Made by a program: the position numbers and the translations under genes
Part shown: positions 35,690 to 48,741 of the stretch, one piece after another
Numbering within the stretch: position 1 is the first letter of the stretch
Layout of the letters: the number at the start of each line of letters is the position of its first letter
Notes under the pieces: model-generated
Databases searched by the model: none
Seen by the model: only the letters and a program-made list of their open reading frames with translations
What the model was told of the DNA's origin: nothing
NCBI GenBank assembly: GCA_905160935.1
Contig: CAJHZI010000563.1
Coordinates: 1 to 64,000, forward strand
Origin: Enchytraeus crypticus
Taxonomy: Eukaryota > Annelida > Clitellata > Enchytraeida > Enchytraeidae
Length of the DNA stretch: 64,000 bases
Reading direction: 5' to 3'

Positions 35690-35800
35690 GTGACGTCACT
35701 CTCGTCAATGACGTCACTTTCATCAGTAGTGACGTCATTCTGATCAGTGACGTCACTCTTATCAGTGACGTCACGCTCATCAGTGACGTCACTCTCATCA
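35690..35800. repeat. 18-bp tandem array carrying six TGACGTCA sites
   Basis: The unit is CAGTGACGTCACTCTCAT with variants. Each unit holds the eight-base palindrome TGACGTCA, the consensus cAMP-response element. Open frames reading (TDESDV)n are artefacts of the 18-bp period. Confidence 0.9.
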
Positions 35801-36078
35801 TTTTGGGCCATTCATGCAAAATTCCATAAATACGTCACAATATCCATCAACATGTATATTCTAGTATTCTTTAACTTAACTTTATGTAAAAGATCGATAA
35901 TTCTCAGTTAATCCACATGCATGATATATCGAATCCTGCGATGTTGCCAGATATTTGCGACATGCCTGAGGAGCCAATGTTTGGATGGAGTGTATTTAAT
36001 ACTATGAGCTGATGGAATTAGACGACTCAATTCAGTAGAGCAAACATCGCTCCACCTTCAGTCTGTTGCTTTACGCGT

Positions 36079-36475
36079 GCTCCTATACTGATATTCTAAT
36101 ACCACTAGCTACTCCTAAGCTGATATGCTAATACCACTATTTACTCCTATACTGATATGCTAATACAACTAGCTACTCCTATACTGATATGCTAATACAA
36201 CTAGCTACTCCTATGCTGATATGCTAATACCACTAGCTACTCCTATGTTAATATGCTAATACCACTAGCTACTCTATGTTAATATGCTAATACCACTAGC
36301 TACTCCTATGTTAATATGCTAATACCACTAGCTACTCCTATGTTAATATGCTAATACCACTAGCTACTCCTATGTTAATATGCTAATACCACTAGCTACT
36401 ACTATTTTAATATGCTAATACCACTAGCTACTCCTATGTTAATATGCTAATACTACTAGCTACTACTATGCTGAT
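36079..36475. repeat. 32-bp minisatellite, about twelve copies
   Basis: The unit is CTACTCCTATGTTAATATGC followed by TAATACCACTAG. Early copies read CTGATATG where central copies read TTAATATG, giving an internal gradient of variants. Confidence 0.93.
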
Positions 36476-36479
36476 ATTT

Positions 36480-37011
36480 TAAATTCTTGCTCTCCTGTAG
36501 CTAAATACTTGGGTAAATAGCTGCCCACAGGAATCGAGAGAAATGAGTGACTAATGGAACAATATTTCAAATAGCAAAAAATTAATCACATATACACGGG
36601 ATCTGATCACGATGTTACATTAAATATTGTGGCACATTTAACAGTTTACTTATTACCACTCCTCAGCTGTTACCCCACCTTAGTTCTTACCCTACCTCAG
36701 TTGTTACCACTTCTGTCGCTGACATCGCCGACCATTCAATGAAATATTTGTTCATTTACAAGTTTATTAGAAACAAGAGGATCAAATTTCTGCCTGTCAA
36801 CTATGTTTGATCACATCCGTGACACAAAGCTGACAGAACGGCAACTGTCCTTGATTAACTCGAGCCCTCAATGCGGGTCATGCGGGTCTATCAGTGGTGG
36901 GTGTTCGTGGTGGGTAGGGTGGGGTAGAGTGCTTAGTGCGGGCATTATATTCAGCGTGCAGCGGCATATTCCGGGTGGGCTTTATGTTGAAAATAAAAAT
37001 AATGTTAAGGT
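36480..37011. other. Intergenic with short TTACC-rich repeat
   Basis: About three imperfect 20-bp units containing TTACCCCACCTCAGTTG lie near 36655-36715. The 105-codon open frame at 36803-37120 runs into a SINE-A copy and matches no known protein. Confidence 0.45.
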
Positions 37012-37160
37012 TAAGGTAAGACATTTAGCATCGGCCTTGGTGTTCTGGGTGAATATTTTAAGATATTCGATCGCGGATCAGTATGTGCGGGATTCAAATC
37101 TTGGGCTCTCTCGTCACTAACATCGCTTCCGTGTGAGGAAACTGAGGTTGACACTAGCTT
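37012..37160 (+). mobile_element. SINE-A copy
   Basis: GGATCAGTATGTGCGGGATT, CAAATCTTGGGCTCTC, TCACTAACATCGCTTCCGTG and TGAGGAAACTGAGGTTGAC are the B box, body and tail in order. Confidence 0.7.
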
Positions 37161-37399
37161 TTATAGCTTTATCAGTAACATGGACAGGGTGATATGGTAA
37201 ATCACAGTTTCTCTAAGTATTCAACACGTATTGAAGGTATTGCATTTATAAATTTGTAGCTTGCAAGAGGAAGCAAACTTTTTCTTGATAAAAAGCATTA
37301 TAGTTAAATAGTTTCGAAGGTATGATTCATAAAGTAATCACCCACATGATTTTTAAAAATCCGCCAAATAGCCGTAAACAAAATAAAAAGTATAATCAA

Positions 37400-37590
37400 T
37401 AAAAGAGGTCATAGAAGGCAGAATGGAAGGAATTAGAGGCATGGGCAGGCCGCGATTATGAATATTAGGTGATTTAAAGATCCATTCATATTAGGACATG
37501 AAGAGGAATGCGGAAGACAGAGAAGAATGGATGCGTTATATACTATGGACCTACCAATAGGCAGTGCGCTAAGAGAAAGAGAGAATAACC
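37400..37590 (+). pseudogene. LINE-1 3' end fragment
   Basis: AAAAGAGGTCATAGAAGGCA, GAATGGAAGGAATTAGAGGC, then ATGGACCTACCAATAGGCAG with an AGAGAAAGAGAG tail. Confidence 0.8.
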
Positions 37591-38741
37591 GCTAACAATA
37601 GAATATACATGTAGACTTCGGGAGAAAGTCAATAGAAATAACAACTTAAAATAAAATTTAAAACTCTACAATTGCATTGTCATTTCATTGAAAATATCAT
37701 TCAGCTAGTTCAGTGCTATATAGATAAGGATGCAATCTGCATCCTATTTAATATTGTTAGTGGATATTATACCAACGCTACAGGTAGGTCTATTATGTGT
37801 TTTTTGCTAAATTTATTTCTTTATTTTGAAAATGTATTAATAATTTTAGAATGCTTATTATAATCTCGATCAACTCCACAATTGATCGGAGAGCTAATGA
37901 AGAAAATCACAAAGGTGTTTAATGCACGAACATGTTTCTATGTGTTCCAAATCTCTCACCTCCAATCGTTTCACCACTTCCCATTGCTAATTCCGAATCC
38001 TCTGTCGAATTCGTAAATCTCTTCATGACAGTTGACAATGTAGTGTGCTCTAAATACAGCTTGGACTAAGAATAAAAGGTTATTAAAATATTATAGACAA
38101 ATCTGTCACATACACTAAATTAATGAGAAATTTATAAGACAAGTAAAATTTGGATTTGATATCTATATGTATTTGAAAATTAATTCATAGTGGTGAATTA
38201 CTGCACTGGAGTGACTTACTCTATAGGTTAGGTTACAGATATTTGCTATAATGAAATATATGTTAAAAGCCTAAAACAAAGTTAATATTTTCTTACAAAT
38301 TATTCAAAATTATGAACAATGGTCGTAATAATTATTCCACTACAATTGTTTTTACTATACAAAAATTAAATTAATTAAACTAATTAAAAAATTGAAGAAA
38401 ATTGAGATAAAATGATTGACACTAAGTAAAATTTAATAAAGGGTCTTTTAAGCAAATTAAATGGAATTGGGCTTCCGATTACCGTGAATGCGTCATAAGA
38501 GATGATATAGAACAGAAGAGACGTATAGTCACTTTTAAACTTAGAAACGACGCTTTTAGCAATACAATATACAATGACTGCTTGAATACCAATAACGCAA
38601 TATGTACAGTATGATAAAATTTAAATTAAGATTTATGTAAGTACTTGAGCGCTGAATGGTAATTTATATAGAATAAAATTATGTAGTTTTAAACAGAAAA
38701 GCTTCGAATATTCTTTGCAATTGTGATTGTTGCAGAAGTCA

Positions 38742-38774
<33 letters not shown>

Positions 38775-39224
38775 AACAGAGAGAGAGAGAGAGAAAGAGC
38801 GAATCAAGCAGTAATTGGAAGATATTATCTTAGACCATCTATTTTCCAGCTCAGTATTAATAGTTACGGATCTAAATATTAAATATTTACAACTATATCT
38901 GCTAAGCTATTCGCGTTGATTTTGCACAAAGAACTTGAAAAAGTATTTATCTCCTGTTGTTTAGGTGGAGGAAAGATTAAATTTAGAGAGATCCATCGAG
39001 TGTCGGAAATACTTGACCGTCTCTCATTAATGAAACTGTATTCTTCTCAGTATTCCGAGTCGACGCAGCCATTCGTATCGTTGGGAAAGGAAACTAGCTT
39101 CCCGAGACTGCATTGCTTGGACTTAAGCCGCTGAATGCAAATGCAGATGGAAAGTTTTGGCAGAGTAAACAGAATGCGTAATTGAGAAATACTATTACAG
39201 CACATAGGATATACAAGTGTTAGG
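37591..39224. other. Intergenic, nothing recognised except a GA array
   Basis: A (GA)n array occupies about 38745-38800. No supported gene. Confidence 0.5.
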
Positions 39225-39350
39225 CTCAAGATAAATATTCCTACTCATCCTTTTCAGGCTATATAAGGAACACTTCATCGATCAAGGTGTTGATCTCAAC
39301 AAAAATACCATGTCTTCACAGAGTGTTAATTTGATGCGCCATCAAAAGGC
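39225..39350 (-). mobile_element. SINE-C fragment
   Basis: AAATATTCCTACTCATCCTT, AAGGAACACTTCATCGATCA and GTGTTGATCTCAAC follow the reversed family order. Confidence 0.55.
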
Positions 39351-39353
39351 AAA

Positions 39354-39435
39354 GATTACTAGTAACCATGGAGAGAAAGAAGGAAATGGGCCTTTAAAGC
39401 AATTTCTGTGATCCTGACCCTGTATGCTGTTATGC
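39354..39435. repeat. Dispersed repeat, shared with 13817-13900
   Basis: GATTACTAGTAACCATGGAG, GAAGGAAATGGGCC and GATCCTGACCCTGTATG align with the other copy. Confidence 0.55.
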
Positions 39436-42400
39436 TATTTTTTTATATTTTATGCTTTAGTGAAACTGGAAATTTTAAAATGGATAACTTTTGAATTATC
39501 TTTGCTTTTTCAGTTCCTCGCTTCTTACGAACTGAGCAAGAAACAGTCGTTTCTGTAGTGATCAGTGCACAAACGTAAATACTCCAGACGATAGCAATTT
39601 CTGAGTTACTATAAATGCGTCGAGTAGTGTGATGAGTAGAGATTAACTAAAGAGTGACTTCATGTTCTATCCATCTTTCTTAAGGAGGAAGTTCAAGAAG
39701 CGTCCGAGAAATTAATTTCTGACTTCCTGTTCCTGGGACTCTGTGTCTCCTGGAGCATCCGACTGGATATTTTCCATTTCGGAAGGGACCTTGAAGTATT
39801 AATAAGACTGCGTGGTGTCCACATTGTCCCCCATATTTGATGCAGTCACGACATGAAATGATTATTACGAATTGTGACATCAGATTTTAAGACGAAGAAC
39901 TGAACTTTTTTTGAACCCAGATTTTAATTCATAAGCTATTCGATACTGAATCCAAATTAGTTACAAAAGCGCGACATTCTGTAAATAAGAATCCTTATTC
40001 CACAGTAGCAGGCCTCTAATTGCTGTTTGATATGTGTTCCGTAAATAAAGTGTTAAAGAGCAGGTTGTATTTAAATTCGAGAATTAACAGTGGATTTAGC
40101 TGTACTTCACCATTCACTAACAGACTGGTTCGTTGGTAAACAACAGCTGACTTGTCAAAACTTGAACAACTACCCGTGTTTTACTGAACGCAATGCTTTA
40201 CGTGTTTCCTTGAGGAAATAATGTAATATTAATGATTTTAAACTCTGGAAAAGTGAGATATATTTTAAAATGCATTTCTTCTACTGAGATTTTGATTGGC
40301 TTATTTGTATCGGATTTGTATATTCGCGTCTGTTGGCCTAAAATCAAACACTTAAAATTGCTATTGAAACGAGTATGACCGAGATTCTTTAAATTAGTTG
40401 TTAAATTCGGCCCACTGGTAGGTTATATTCTGCCGACAATATTTATGTTTGTGAAGTGAAATATTCCTGAGCAATATATGTTGAATATATGCTCACGTGG
40501 AGTGGGGTACAGGCCTACGTTACTTGGGCTTTGAACCAAATTTACTTACTGCCGAGGCGAACACTCTGACCGCTGCGCCATATCCCCTATCAAAAATTTA
40601 ATTATTGAAGGTATTAAGTGGATTAAATATAGGGAGATGCTTCAGATGAAAGTAACGTACTTCAGGAGAGGTTATTACTAGGAAGGGCATGGATGGTGAC
40701 CATAGAAGTAATAATTGATTCCAGAAATTCAAAGTTCACAAACAAGTGGTCTCTTCCAAAGATGATTAAGGAGATAAATAAAATCCTAACAAATGCAGAA
40801 TGTAGGCCTTATGCTGTAACTAACTCATCAAATTGAGTGTCGCTCAATTGATCTAAACATAGCAGTAACATTGAACAAATTTGTGGGAAGATTGAAACCA
40901 GAATGCTTTTTGACATTCGCTCGTTAATATATTAATTCATAAAAATGACAACCATTTCAATTGAAAGCAAAATTTAAGAAATAATGGATCTTTACAACCT
41001 CCTCTCGTTAAATCTTTTGTAACCTCCTTTCCTCTCCACCTCTCGGTGCTATGATATTTTCAACTTAAACTCTTAGCATCAACAGTCCATCCTGAATCCT
41101 GTTGTGGTCACATTTAACTTTCTCCCATTGTGGACTCAACTAGAATTTGTCTGGAGTTATGGACTCGCACGGAAGTAGAAGGAAATGAAATAGATGAATT
41201 CACGTCACGTCATAGAGAGCAGATTAAATAGATCATTTCCGAGAGCATGCCTAATGAATTACTCGAGACATTCTTCCATCACTTGAAACTTTATGTATAT
41301 AGCAAACTTCATAGTGACATGGTATAAAGTCAAAAAGTTGTTTAACATCTGCGACAAATCAAAAGTTAAACAAATAATGAAATCCTGGTATTATAAAACC
41401 TTACCCTGCTATCACAAAAGTGCGCAATGATAGTCAACTAACATATCAGTAGAAATAAAATTGTTTGTACTAGAAAACGACAAGTAAATTAGTGTTATTA
41501 TTTGATTTTTAGCTTTAAGCAAAGTCTATGATTTGATTATGCTAAAGGATATTAAAATATTTATTATTTTTTCACGTTTGCCATGACAATTAAGAATTGA
41601 ATTAAAAAACAATTGCAGGAATTTTCAAAAGGTCACTAATGACAATATGATAATAGTAAGGTTTACAGTTATATAGTTCAGGAAAATAATTGGCAGAAAT
41701 CTAAAAGAGAAAGAGAGAGAGAGTATGTCTGTGGAGGAGAGAAGGATAGACGGACGTTAAATATTGTGAATGAGCAAATCATCTTGTGATAACCCAGGAA
41801 GACACAGGAAAACATGTACGGTTTATCTATCCAATGAATCAGTTCTTAAATCTAGAAGTATGCCTATAGCTACATACATATAGCGCAATTCTACGGACAA
41901 TTTAAGCAGAGCCGATTGGGCCATGAGCATTTAGCAATCTAATAATAACAACAACAATAATAATAATAATCTATTCCTTTTATTTCCATGCTCAATTTGA
42001 CAAAACGCAGATTGTAACAACATGACATAACATATAAATGTAACAGATACAGGCAGATATGCAACATAAAATCAAAATATGAGATGAAAGAATCATAAGA
42101 TAACTTGTAAATATTGATTGACCAAAATGTTACCTGCATTAAGAGCTCTAAAGTCATGTATCAAAATCATTATTATGCAGTAGCAGAAAACAATTTCAGC
42201 AATTAAAAAGTTAGATTTGAAGTGGATTGGAAATGTAAGTTTAAAGTTAATAAATTCTAGCATCATCCAGTACAATGCCGGTAATAAAGTTTTTGGCACT
42301 TAAATTATTGCGCGATTGAAGAAACGATTCACCTAGAATTTATAAAATAAGAAACGAGACAGCGTAAGCATATCATACGTGCAAATAAGAGAATAATTAA

Positions 42401-45380
42401 TAATGCGAAGCGAGTTAGTCTATTTAATAAAGTAAACATCAATAAATTAAACAAAGTAAAGTAATAAAGTAAAACAATAATAAAATAAATAACAATAAAG
42501 ACCACAACCGGTGCGACCTCTAGGTCTCTACCAGTCTGGAGAAACTTTAGCTTTCGAGCCGGCGTTAAACCAGGGACTGGGTTAAGAGAACGCAAGCAAG
42601 CCCATATTCCGGCAAGTAATGCAATTCTGTTGTTGAATTCTTTTAATTTCTGCATTGCAGTACAGTTATAGTCCCATCTATCGCAGTGGCAAACAAAAAA
42701 ACGAAAGCTTCTTATTTCCATTTCCGTTCCATTAAATATTCTTCGGAGAAGGCATCGCTCTGTGGAAGAGTATCGAAATTCGTTTCCCCAGAGAGTGGAA
42801 AGAAAGGAGTTGTCCCAAAGTCTGCAGTCCTCTCTAACCTTTTCTTCCACATGAATAGGAAATAACTTCTGCTAGCCAATCTTAAAATAAAATGAGGCAT
42901 CCATTTCAAGCTACAACAAAATATCACATTGGAATAAAGATTCGACTTAAATTTACTTTGAAATATAAAAAGTTCACATTCATTGTTCACATTCATTGTT
43001 CTAAATTTCGCACAAGATATTGTCTGATCTCAAGACTACAACTGTATTGAAACTTACTGTATTAATTTCTACCAGGTAAATTAAGTAAATTCCTAATGCT
43101 TAATGTTTAATAAAGATTGCAATGGCATCTCTATATTTTACATCAGTCAAGATACAATAAAATGTAAATAGCAACAAGCACCACACTATAAAAGCTGTCA
43201 TATATAATCCATACATAACATGTATGAAATGTCAAAATTAAATGTCAAAATCTGAGTGATATTTAAAATTATTAGCGAGCAGAATTTGCAGGAAGGATCT
43301 TGCAAAAAGTTGTATATCTAACTAACTGTATGCCTATGCCTATAAGATGCATTCCTAAAAGATTTAGGTCTATTCCTAACTCGCATTCGTTTCGTTACTG
43401 CTCTACTGTAGTATATCAGCCTTTATTAATCAGAATTTCTAAACATTTATCACAAGACAAAGACACGAGACACGACATTCAAGAACCTCTAAACATTTAA
43501 TCTACAGAAAACGATAACTTTAATAGTCCAAGGATTCAAGAAAAATACCATAATTTATTTTAAAACACTAATTAACATGATAGAAATGTCGAAAAGATGA
43601 ATTGCAGACGATAGAATAGATCACATATTATGATTACAGATTTAATTAATTGATAAACATTCCATTTTCAGACTCATTTAGTTTCTCTTTCCAATACCAG
43701 TTTTTATGCATATTTTGTATGCACCACTTAATGGAGTTTGATCATTTTTTTGCTCGACGGCATAACTCAACTTCTATAGTTATCGATACTGCCATAGGTG
43801 TAGTAGCACCTTAAATGTTTTCGTTAAAATTTTGAAATGAAATGTATCAATAATAAAAACTTCCAATCAATCTGATATACCTAGACTTACATGGAAATTA
43901 AATATTGAAATGATGAGTGTAAATTTTTAGCTAAACATGCATTTTTCTCGTAATATTTATTTCTTTTCTCTTTTATAAAATCAAACAAACCGTATAGTGA
44001 GTAAGGTGGTACTCAAATAAAAATTTATTTTGAAATATTTCAATACAAAATTAAGTCTAGAAAAGGTTGCGTGACTCCGAAGTCTGTTATTCATGTTCTT
44101 CTGTTTCACTTTTGATTCATCCCTTCCCATCCGGAGTTGATTGTCAGGCTGAATGAATCGTTTAAAGCGGACAAACTTTCCTTTCCCTCCACTGCAGTCC
44201 CAAATCTCCGGAGACCTGAATAGGTCGATATTATGTAACCAACTCCGAGAAATCCAATCACATCATTTGTTGTACCGGAAACTGAAGTTCCCTTTTTGGT
44301 CTATTCTTCTTCGTTTTCTGCTTCTACTTTTTCTTCATTTTCTATTTTCCAGTCTGTGACTACCGCTTCTGTATATTTTTGTTTTAATTTGGAACACAGA
44401 TAACTTGTCACAGAAATTTTATTAGGAGGACGGATATATGATTAAAATAATAATCATTTTAAGATTAATATGTGATCATCATGAAATTTCAATTTAATCT
44501 ATGATAGCTTGCTGCAATTAACTTATATTTCGGTCCTCTGTCTCTCCTTTTCTAGTATTCTAAGTAAATGCAATGTCCAATGCAAATATTCTTACTGAGT
44601 AAAAAAGCTAAAGCTAAAGCTTTCAAGAAGATTTCATCAACCAAGACGTTCATTCATCATTTACAAAAATTGTTCCGGGTCAAAATATATCATGTTCCTA
44701 CTACATAGGCTAATTATTTTAAAAAAGAAAGTTCATTATTGCAAATAATAATTATTAAATCAATAAGCCTGCATTCAAATAATTATTTTATTTCCTTTTT
44801 CTTGTAATTTTTATTTCACTACTTGAATTACCTCATAGATAGATATATGAGCGTCTGCCGTTTTGATGAATTAATATACATGTACATGTATAAATTCTGA
44901 TAAATCTCTATAGAAGAGAACTTTAGACCCAATTGTATCTTCACAATATACGATGCATCAACCATAGGCTTTCAGACTATCAGAAATAAATGCGAAGTTG
45001 GCGTGGTAGCAACGATTGAGGTCACCTGATCCAGTTGTGTCAACACGGAATCTGGGAAACATTATCGGAGACGGGTGCAAGGTAATTTTCTCTAACTTTC
45101 CACCGGATGCAGCAACTATTCACTCCGCTAGCATTCTATCCGCTCTCCCAGTGTCGCAAGCCATTGTTATAAAGATTCAGCGTTGAGTTTTGAGGGAGAC
45201 TCATTTAAAGAATTAGAGTCCTTTTATTGCACGAGCACTTCCCGCAAAAGGTTCAAATTGTAAATTCCTGTTTGTAATTCTGATCAAGGAATAACTACTA
45301 CTGCACTTCATACACAGGCACGGTATCCGTAAGACTCTCCTTTTTAAGCACGAGATGTTAAACAAGAGTGTTTACATTGT
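39436..45380. other. Intergenic, mostly nothing recognised
   Basis: A tRNA-like minus-strand head lies at about 40535-40590 (ATGGCGCAGCGGTCAGAGTG and a GGTTCAAAGCC B box). Minus-strand open frames at 42329-42850 (173 codons) and 42712-42996 (94 codons) match nothing I recognise. AAC/AAT simple repeats lie near 41940-41970. Confidence 0.4.
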
Positions 45381-45394
45381 TTATTATTATTTTA

Positions 45395-45780
45395 TATATT
45401 TCTGCTCATAAACAATAACTTATATGAAATATTACCTAAAGATAGAATTCAGTTAGCACAGTATATTGCAATTTGGTTGATCTATACATACTTTAATTAT
45501 TTTATAGCAATTTGGGGTTGTGTTTATAAGACTATTAGGAATAAGTTAATTGTTTTACAAAAGTGTGTAGTTTTATTAATAGATAAGTCTAATCCTTTGG
45601 CTGGAGCCAGTGGCGAAGTCGGTAAGACACGGATCAGTATGTGCGGGGTTCGAATCCTGGGCTCGCCCTTCACTAACTCTTTTGTTGGTCATACTGATCC
45701 AATTTATAAAATACTAAGAATACTAAAATTTAATGACATGTATAGGCCTACCTGTTCCTGTCCTCTGTTTTATTCCATGC
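45395..45780 (+). pseudogene. LINE reverse-transcriptase fragment interrupted by SINE-A
   Basis: The frame reads YEILPKDRIQLAQYIAIWLI, then IAIWGCVYKTIRNKLIVLQK. This matches the thumb-region pattern of non-LTR reverse transcriptases. After the SINE-A interval it resumes as HTDPIYKILRILKFNDMY, the usual continuation of that region. The inferred original element was split by the SINE. Confidence 0.7.
45600..45685 (+). mobile_element. SINE-A copy inside a LINE fragment
   Basis: GCTGGAGCCAGTGGCGAAGT, CGGTAAGACACGGATCAG, TATGTGCGGGGTTCGAATCC and TGGGCTCGCCCTTCACT. The A and B boxes are the best preserved in the window. The CGTTAAC tail is missing. Confidence 0.75.
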
Positions 45781-45784
45781 AACG

Positions 45785-45965
45785 GTATTGAACTCTCCTG
45801 GGTTCGATTCCCGGCCGCGCTGATCTGAGAGTACAATCTCGGACATTCACTGGACTGGTTACACAGAAATGGACTAAATTGCCTAACGGTTTAAACGTTT
45901 GGTGTTAAAAAAGTGATCAAGATCAACATAGTTGATCATTTCATTATATTTCGTGTATACTTTTA
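45785..45965 (+). mobile_element. SINE-B copy, 5'-truncated
   Basis: CTCCTGGGTTCGATTCCCGG (B box), CGCGCTGATCTGAGAGTAC, TCTCGGACATTCACTGGACT, AAATTGCCTAACGGTTTAAA and GATCATTTCATTATATTTCG parallel the copy at 57338-57560. Confidence 0.75.
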
Positions 45966-46389
45966 TGTTCTTCTTTAAATATAAATGAAATTTATTGCCT
46001 GAAGTTTGTGTTAACATTTTAGGCATGACTAACGCAAGCTTGTTCTCAGAATATATAACCAAGAAGTACGTACATGTATACCTACTATTTTATTATGCCT
46101 TTTTATTACACTTTAGTAATGCAAAATATATTAAAAAATTAGAGGTCCAAAGAAATGGTACTCCATTCCGAATGAAAAAAGCCTCTTGTGTCATTGACTA
46201 TACTCGCGATTAAAAGCAATAACGAGCTACTACTGGGCCTGTGGGAAATACTAATTAGGGTTTCATTAAACGTTTTATTTCTTCGTTTAATTAGCTGGTT
46301 AACTTTACCTTGTTCATGCTGATATTTACATATAGAAGTTACCACTTGCTAAGTCTTTGCAGTTTCAAATACGCTAATGCACGTGTTGC

Positions 46390-46615
46390 AAGAGATGGCT
46401 GAGCAAGAAGTGAGGAAGGCAGCGGTAAACCGTCTCAGAAGCCATATTATTCCCAAGCTACAGGCTACATTAAGGTGTGGAAAGGGCATAGACTTTCGTA
46501 AAGGGTTAACACGTTAATCGACGAGGTGCTCTTTACGGAGCCAGATAAGAAGCATGGGAGTACAAATATGTTCCATGGACCTGCCACTTGGCAGAATGCT
46601 GAAGAGAGTGAGATA
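46390..46615 (+). mobile_element. SINE-C copy
   Basis: GGTAAACCGTCTCAGAAGCC, ATATTATTCCCAAGCTAC, CGACGAGGTGCTCTTTACGG, and the tail CCATGGACCTGCCACTTGGC with GAAGAGAGTGAGA. Confidence 0.75.
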
Positions 46616-46619
46616 TATG

Positions 46620-48669
46620 ATTATCTATTAATTGGTTTACAGTTTTATATAAGTTGTTACCCTTTAATTATAATACTTGACAGCGTTATGAATTGATTGT
46701 AATATTTTCTTCTATTAGTTAGTTGTCGATTATTAATTACATGGCTATATTTGTAAATTATTATGTTATATTCTCTCTGATACTGTATAATCCTACAGAA
46801 TTATTTAACTATTTATAGTGACAAAATTTCTTAATTTTGATTCTCAAAATTCCTCAATTTTACTTAGTTTATTAGCACCTGTTGTATGTATTATTGTTAT
46901 TTTCTTATTTCTAGCACATTTGTTTGTTCTGTTGCAATATGTTTTGCATAAGTATAACAACCTGAGGTCGCTTAACAACTTTTCTTGTTTCGTTTTTTTA
47001 TCACGATTGATCAAATATTCGTCATGGATTCTGTCTGTCATTGATCACCTGACAATTACACTATTAAATCTCAGAGCTCTTTTCAATAAGACAAGTCTTC
47101 TGCGAGATATTTCCTGTATGATATTAGCTAAAAGTTCTATGACAGTAGGCCTACTTCGTCATAATTCCAGTAGTTAATGTGTCGGACTGCGAAACATTAG
47201 ATTACCAGTCTAGACCATGTTTCATTGCTAGGCTTTCGAGTAGAAATGTCTCTTTAAACAAGGCCTCTGCTTCGTTATCCATACTCTTTTAACAAAGTGA
47301 ATCCAGCATCATCGAGCTTTAAAACCAGCTGAAGTACAGCCAGATCGTAGTTAAATGACAGAATTATAAGCCTTCATGAAAAGTGAGTAGCTAAAGTTTC
47401 GAAACCTAACCGGACGGTCTCTAAACATTCATAATCCGTTAGCAAATATATAACTAGCAGTACGATACTGACGTTTAATTTTATATGACATTTATTTATG
47501 AAAACTGCATTTGGCCTGCAGTTGACAGATTTAAAGAGATATAACCTGAGAACAAGCTGACAATTACAGATGACATTTTATCTAATCTTCGACTGACTAT
47601 ATTAGTCAATATAACACGATATTCGTGTAAACATAACCTACCACCCACTAATAATAACACTTCGGAGCATTATAGCAATCAGATTATAGCAGTATATGAC
47701 GGATTAGATCAGGATAATCTCGCTTGGGAATCCACATTTGCCGTTGTTGTTTAGAGTTTGGATTACACGTCGTCAATTCTAAAGATATCAGCATATGAAG
47801 ATATCAGCATATGAAGATATCAGCATATGAAGATATCAGTATTTTAGTTGTGACGTCACTGTGCGATAGTTGTGCGCAAGTTAAACGGTATCCTTACAGT
47901 GGAAAAACGATTTTAATTCATCCGCGGAATTTTAGGATTAATTTAGGACTATTCAGGGCAATGGCTTTACATCAACTTAAACGATAAATTAGGATTAGTT
48001 AATAAATATTCTGGGTAACAGATATTCTTAAACTTTTCATAAAATTTAATTTACCATAGTCATTCTTTAAGGGAATCGTAGTTAAACACTAAAGTTGTCT
48101 TTAGTTTAATCTCTATCACGTAACTCATTCAATTTAGTTCGTATTTCTAAATGAGGTATTTGTTAATAAAACAAAACTATGAAGAAGCAATAAAACTGTC
48201 AAATTATATAAACCGAAAACTCAAGTTTTTGTTAGGAGCGCGACTAACGTGTAATATACAGAAGAAAGAAAAGAATAAAAACGAATATTTTAGTTGTGAT
48301 AAGATAAATTATTTATATCTTATATATATTTATTAATTAATAAATATATAAATTGAACATCAAGATCGAGATAAAAGATTGAGAGTTTAAGTTTAACTTT
48401 AATTTTAACTTAGATGAAAAGAATTTTTAAATTTTGATCTTTTGATTTAAACTTTTAGGTATAACTAAAAAGTTAATTTTCGCTCATCATTGGATTTATA
48501 TAATATTAAATTAAACGTATCAATGCCAAAATAAACATCATGCTCCATCTCTGACAGATTTTGTACAAGTACTGAAATAGTCGTTAAACTTAACTTTAGC
48601 TCTACTATAACACTACTTTAAAAATATAAATTTTTTATCATTTTGAAATAGAAACATAGATAAGGTATA

Positions 48670-48741
<72 letters not shown>

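Noticed and set aside
35590-35819. Asp/Val/Thr repeat protein on the minus strand
   Set aside because: The 18-bp unit keeps all frames open by chance; there is no start context or splice support.
36079-36475. CRISPR-like array of regularly spaced repeats
   Set aside because: The 32-bp units are contiguous, without spacers.
42329-42996. Possible small genes of 173 and 94 codons on the minus strand
   Set aside because: No recognisable domain, no clear splice signals, and the two overlap in different frames. Kept as unrecognised.
45600-45685. Stand-alone tRNA gene
   Set aside because: A and B boxes are present, but no full cloverleaf with an acceptor stem is evident. The same sequence recurs with a shared body and tail elsewhere, so it is a SINE.
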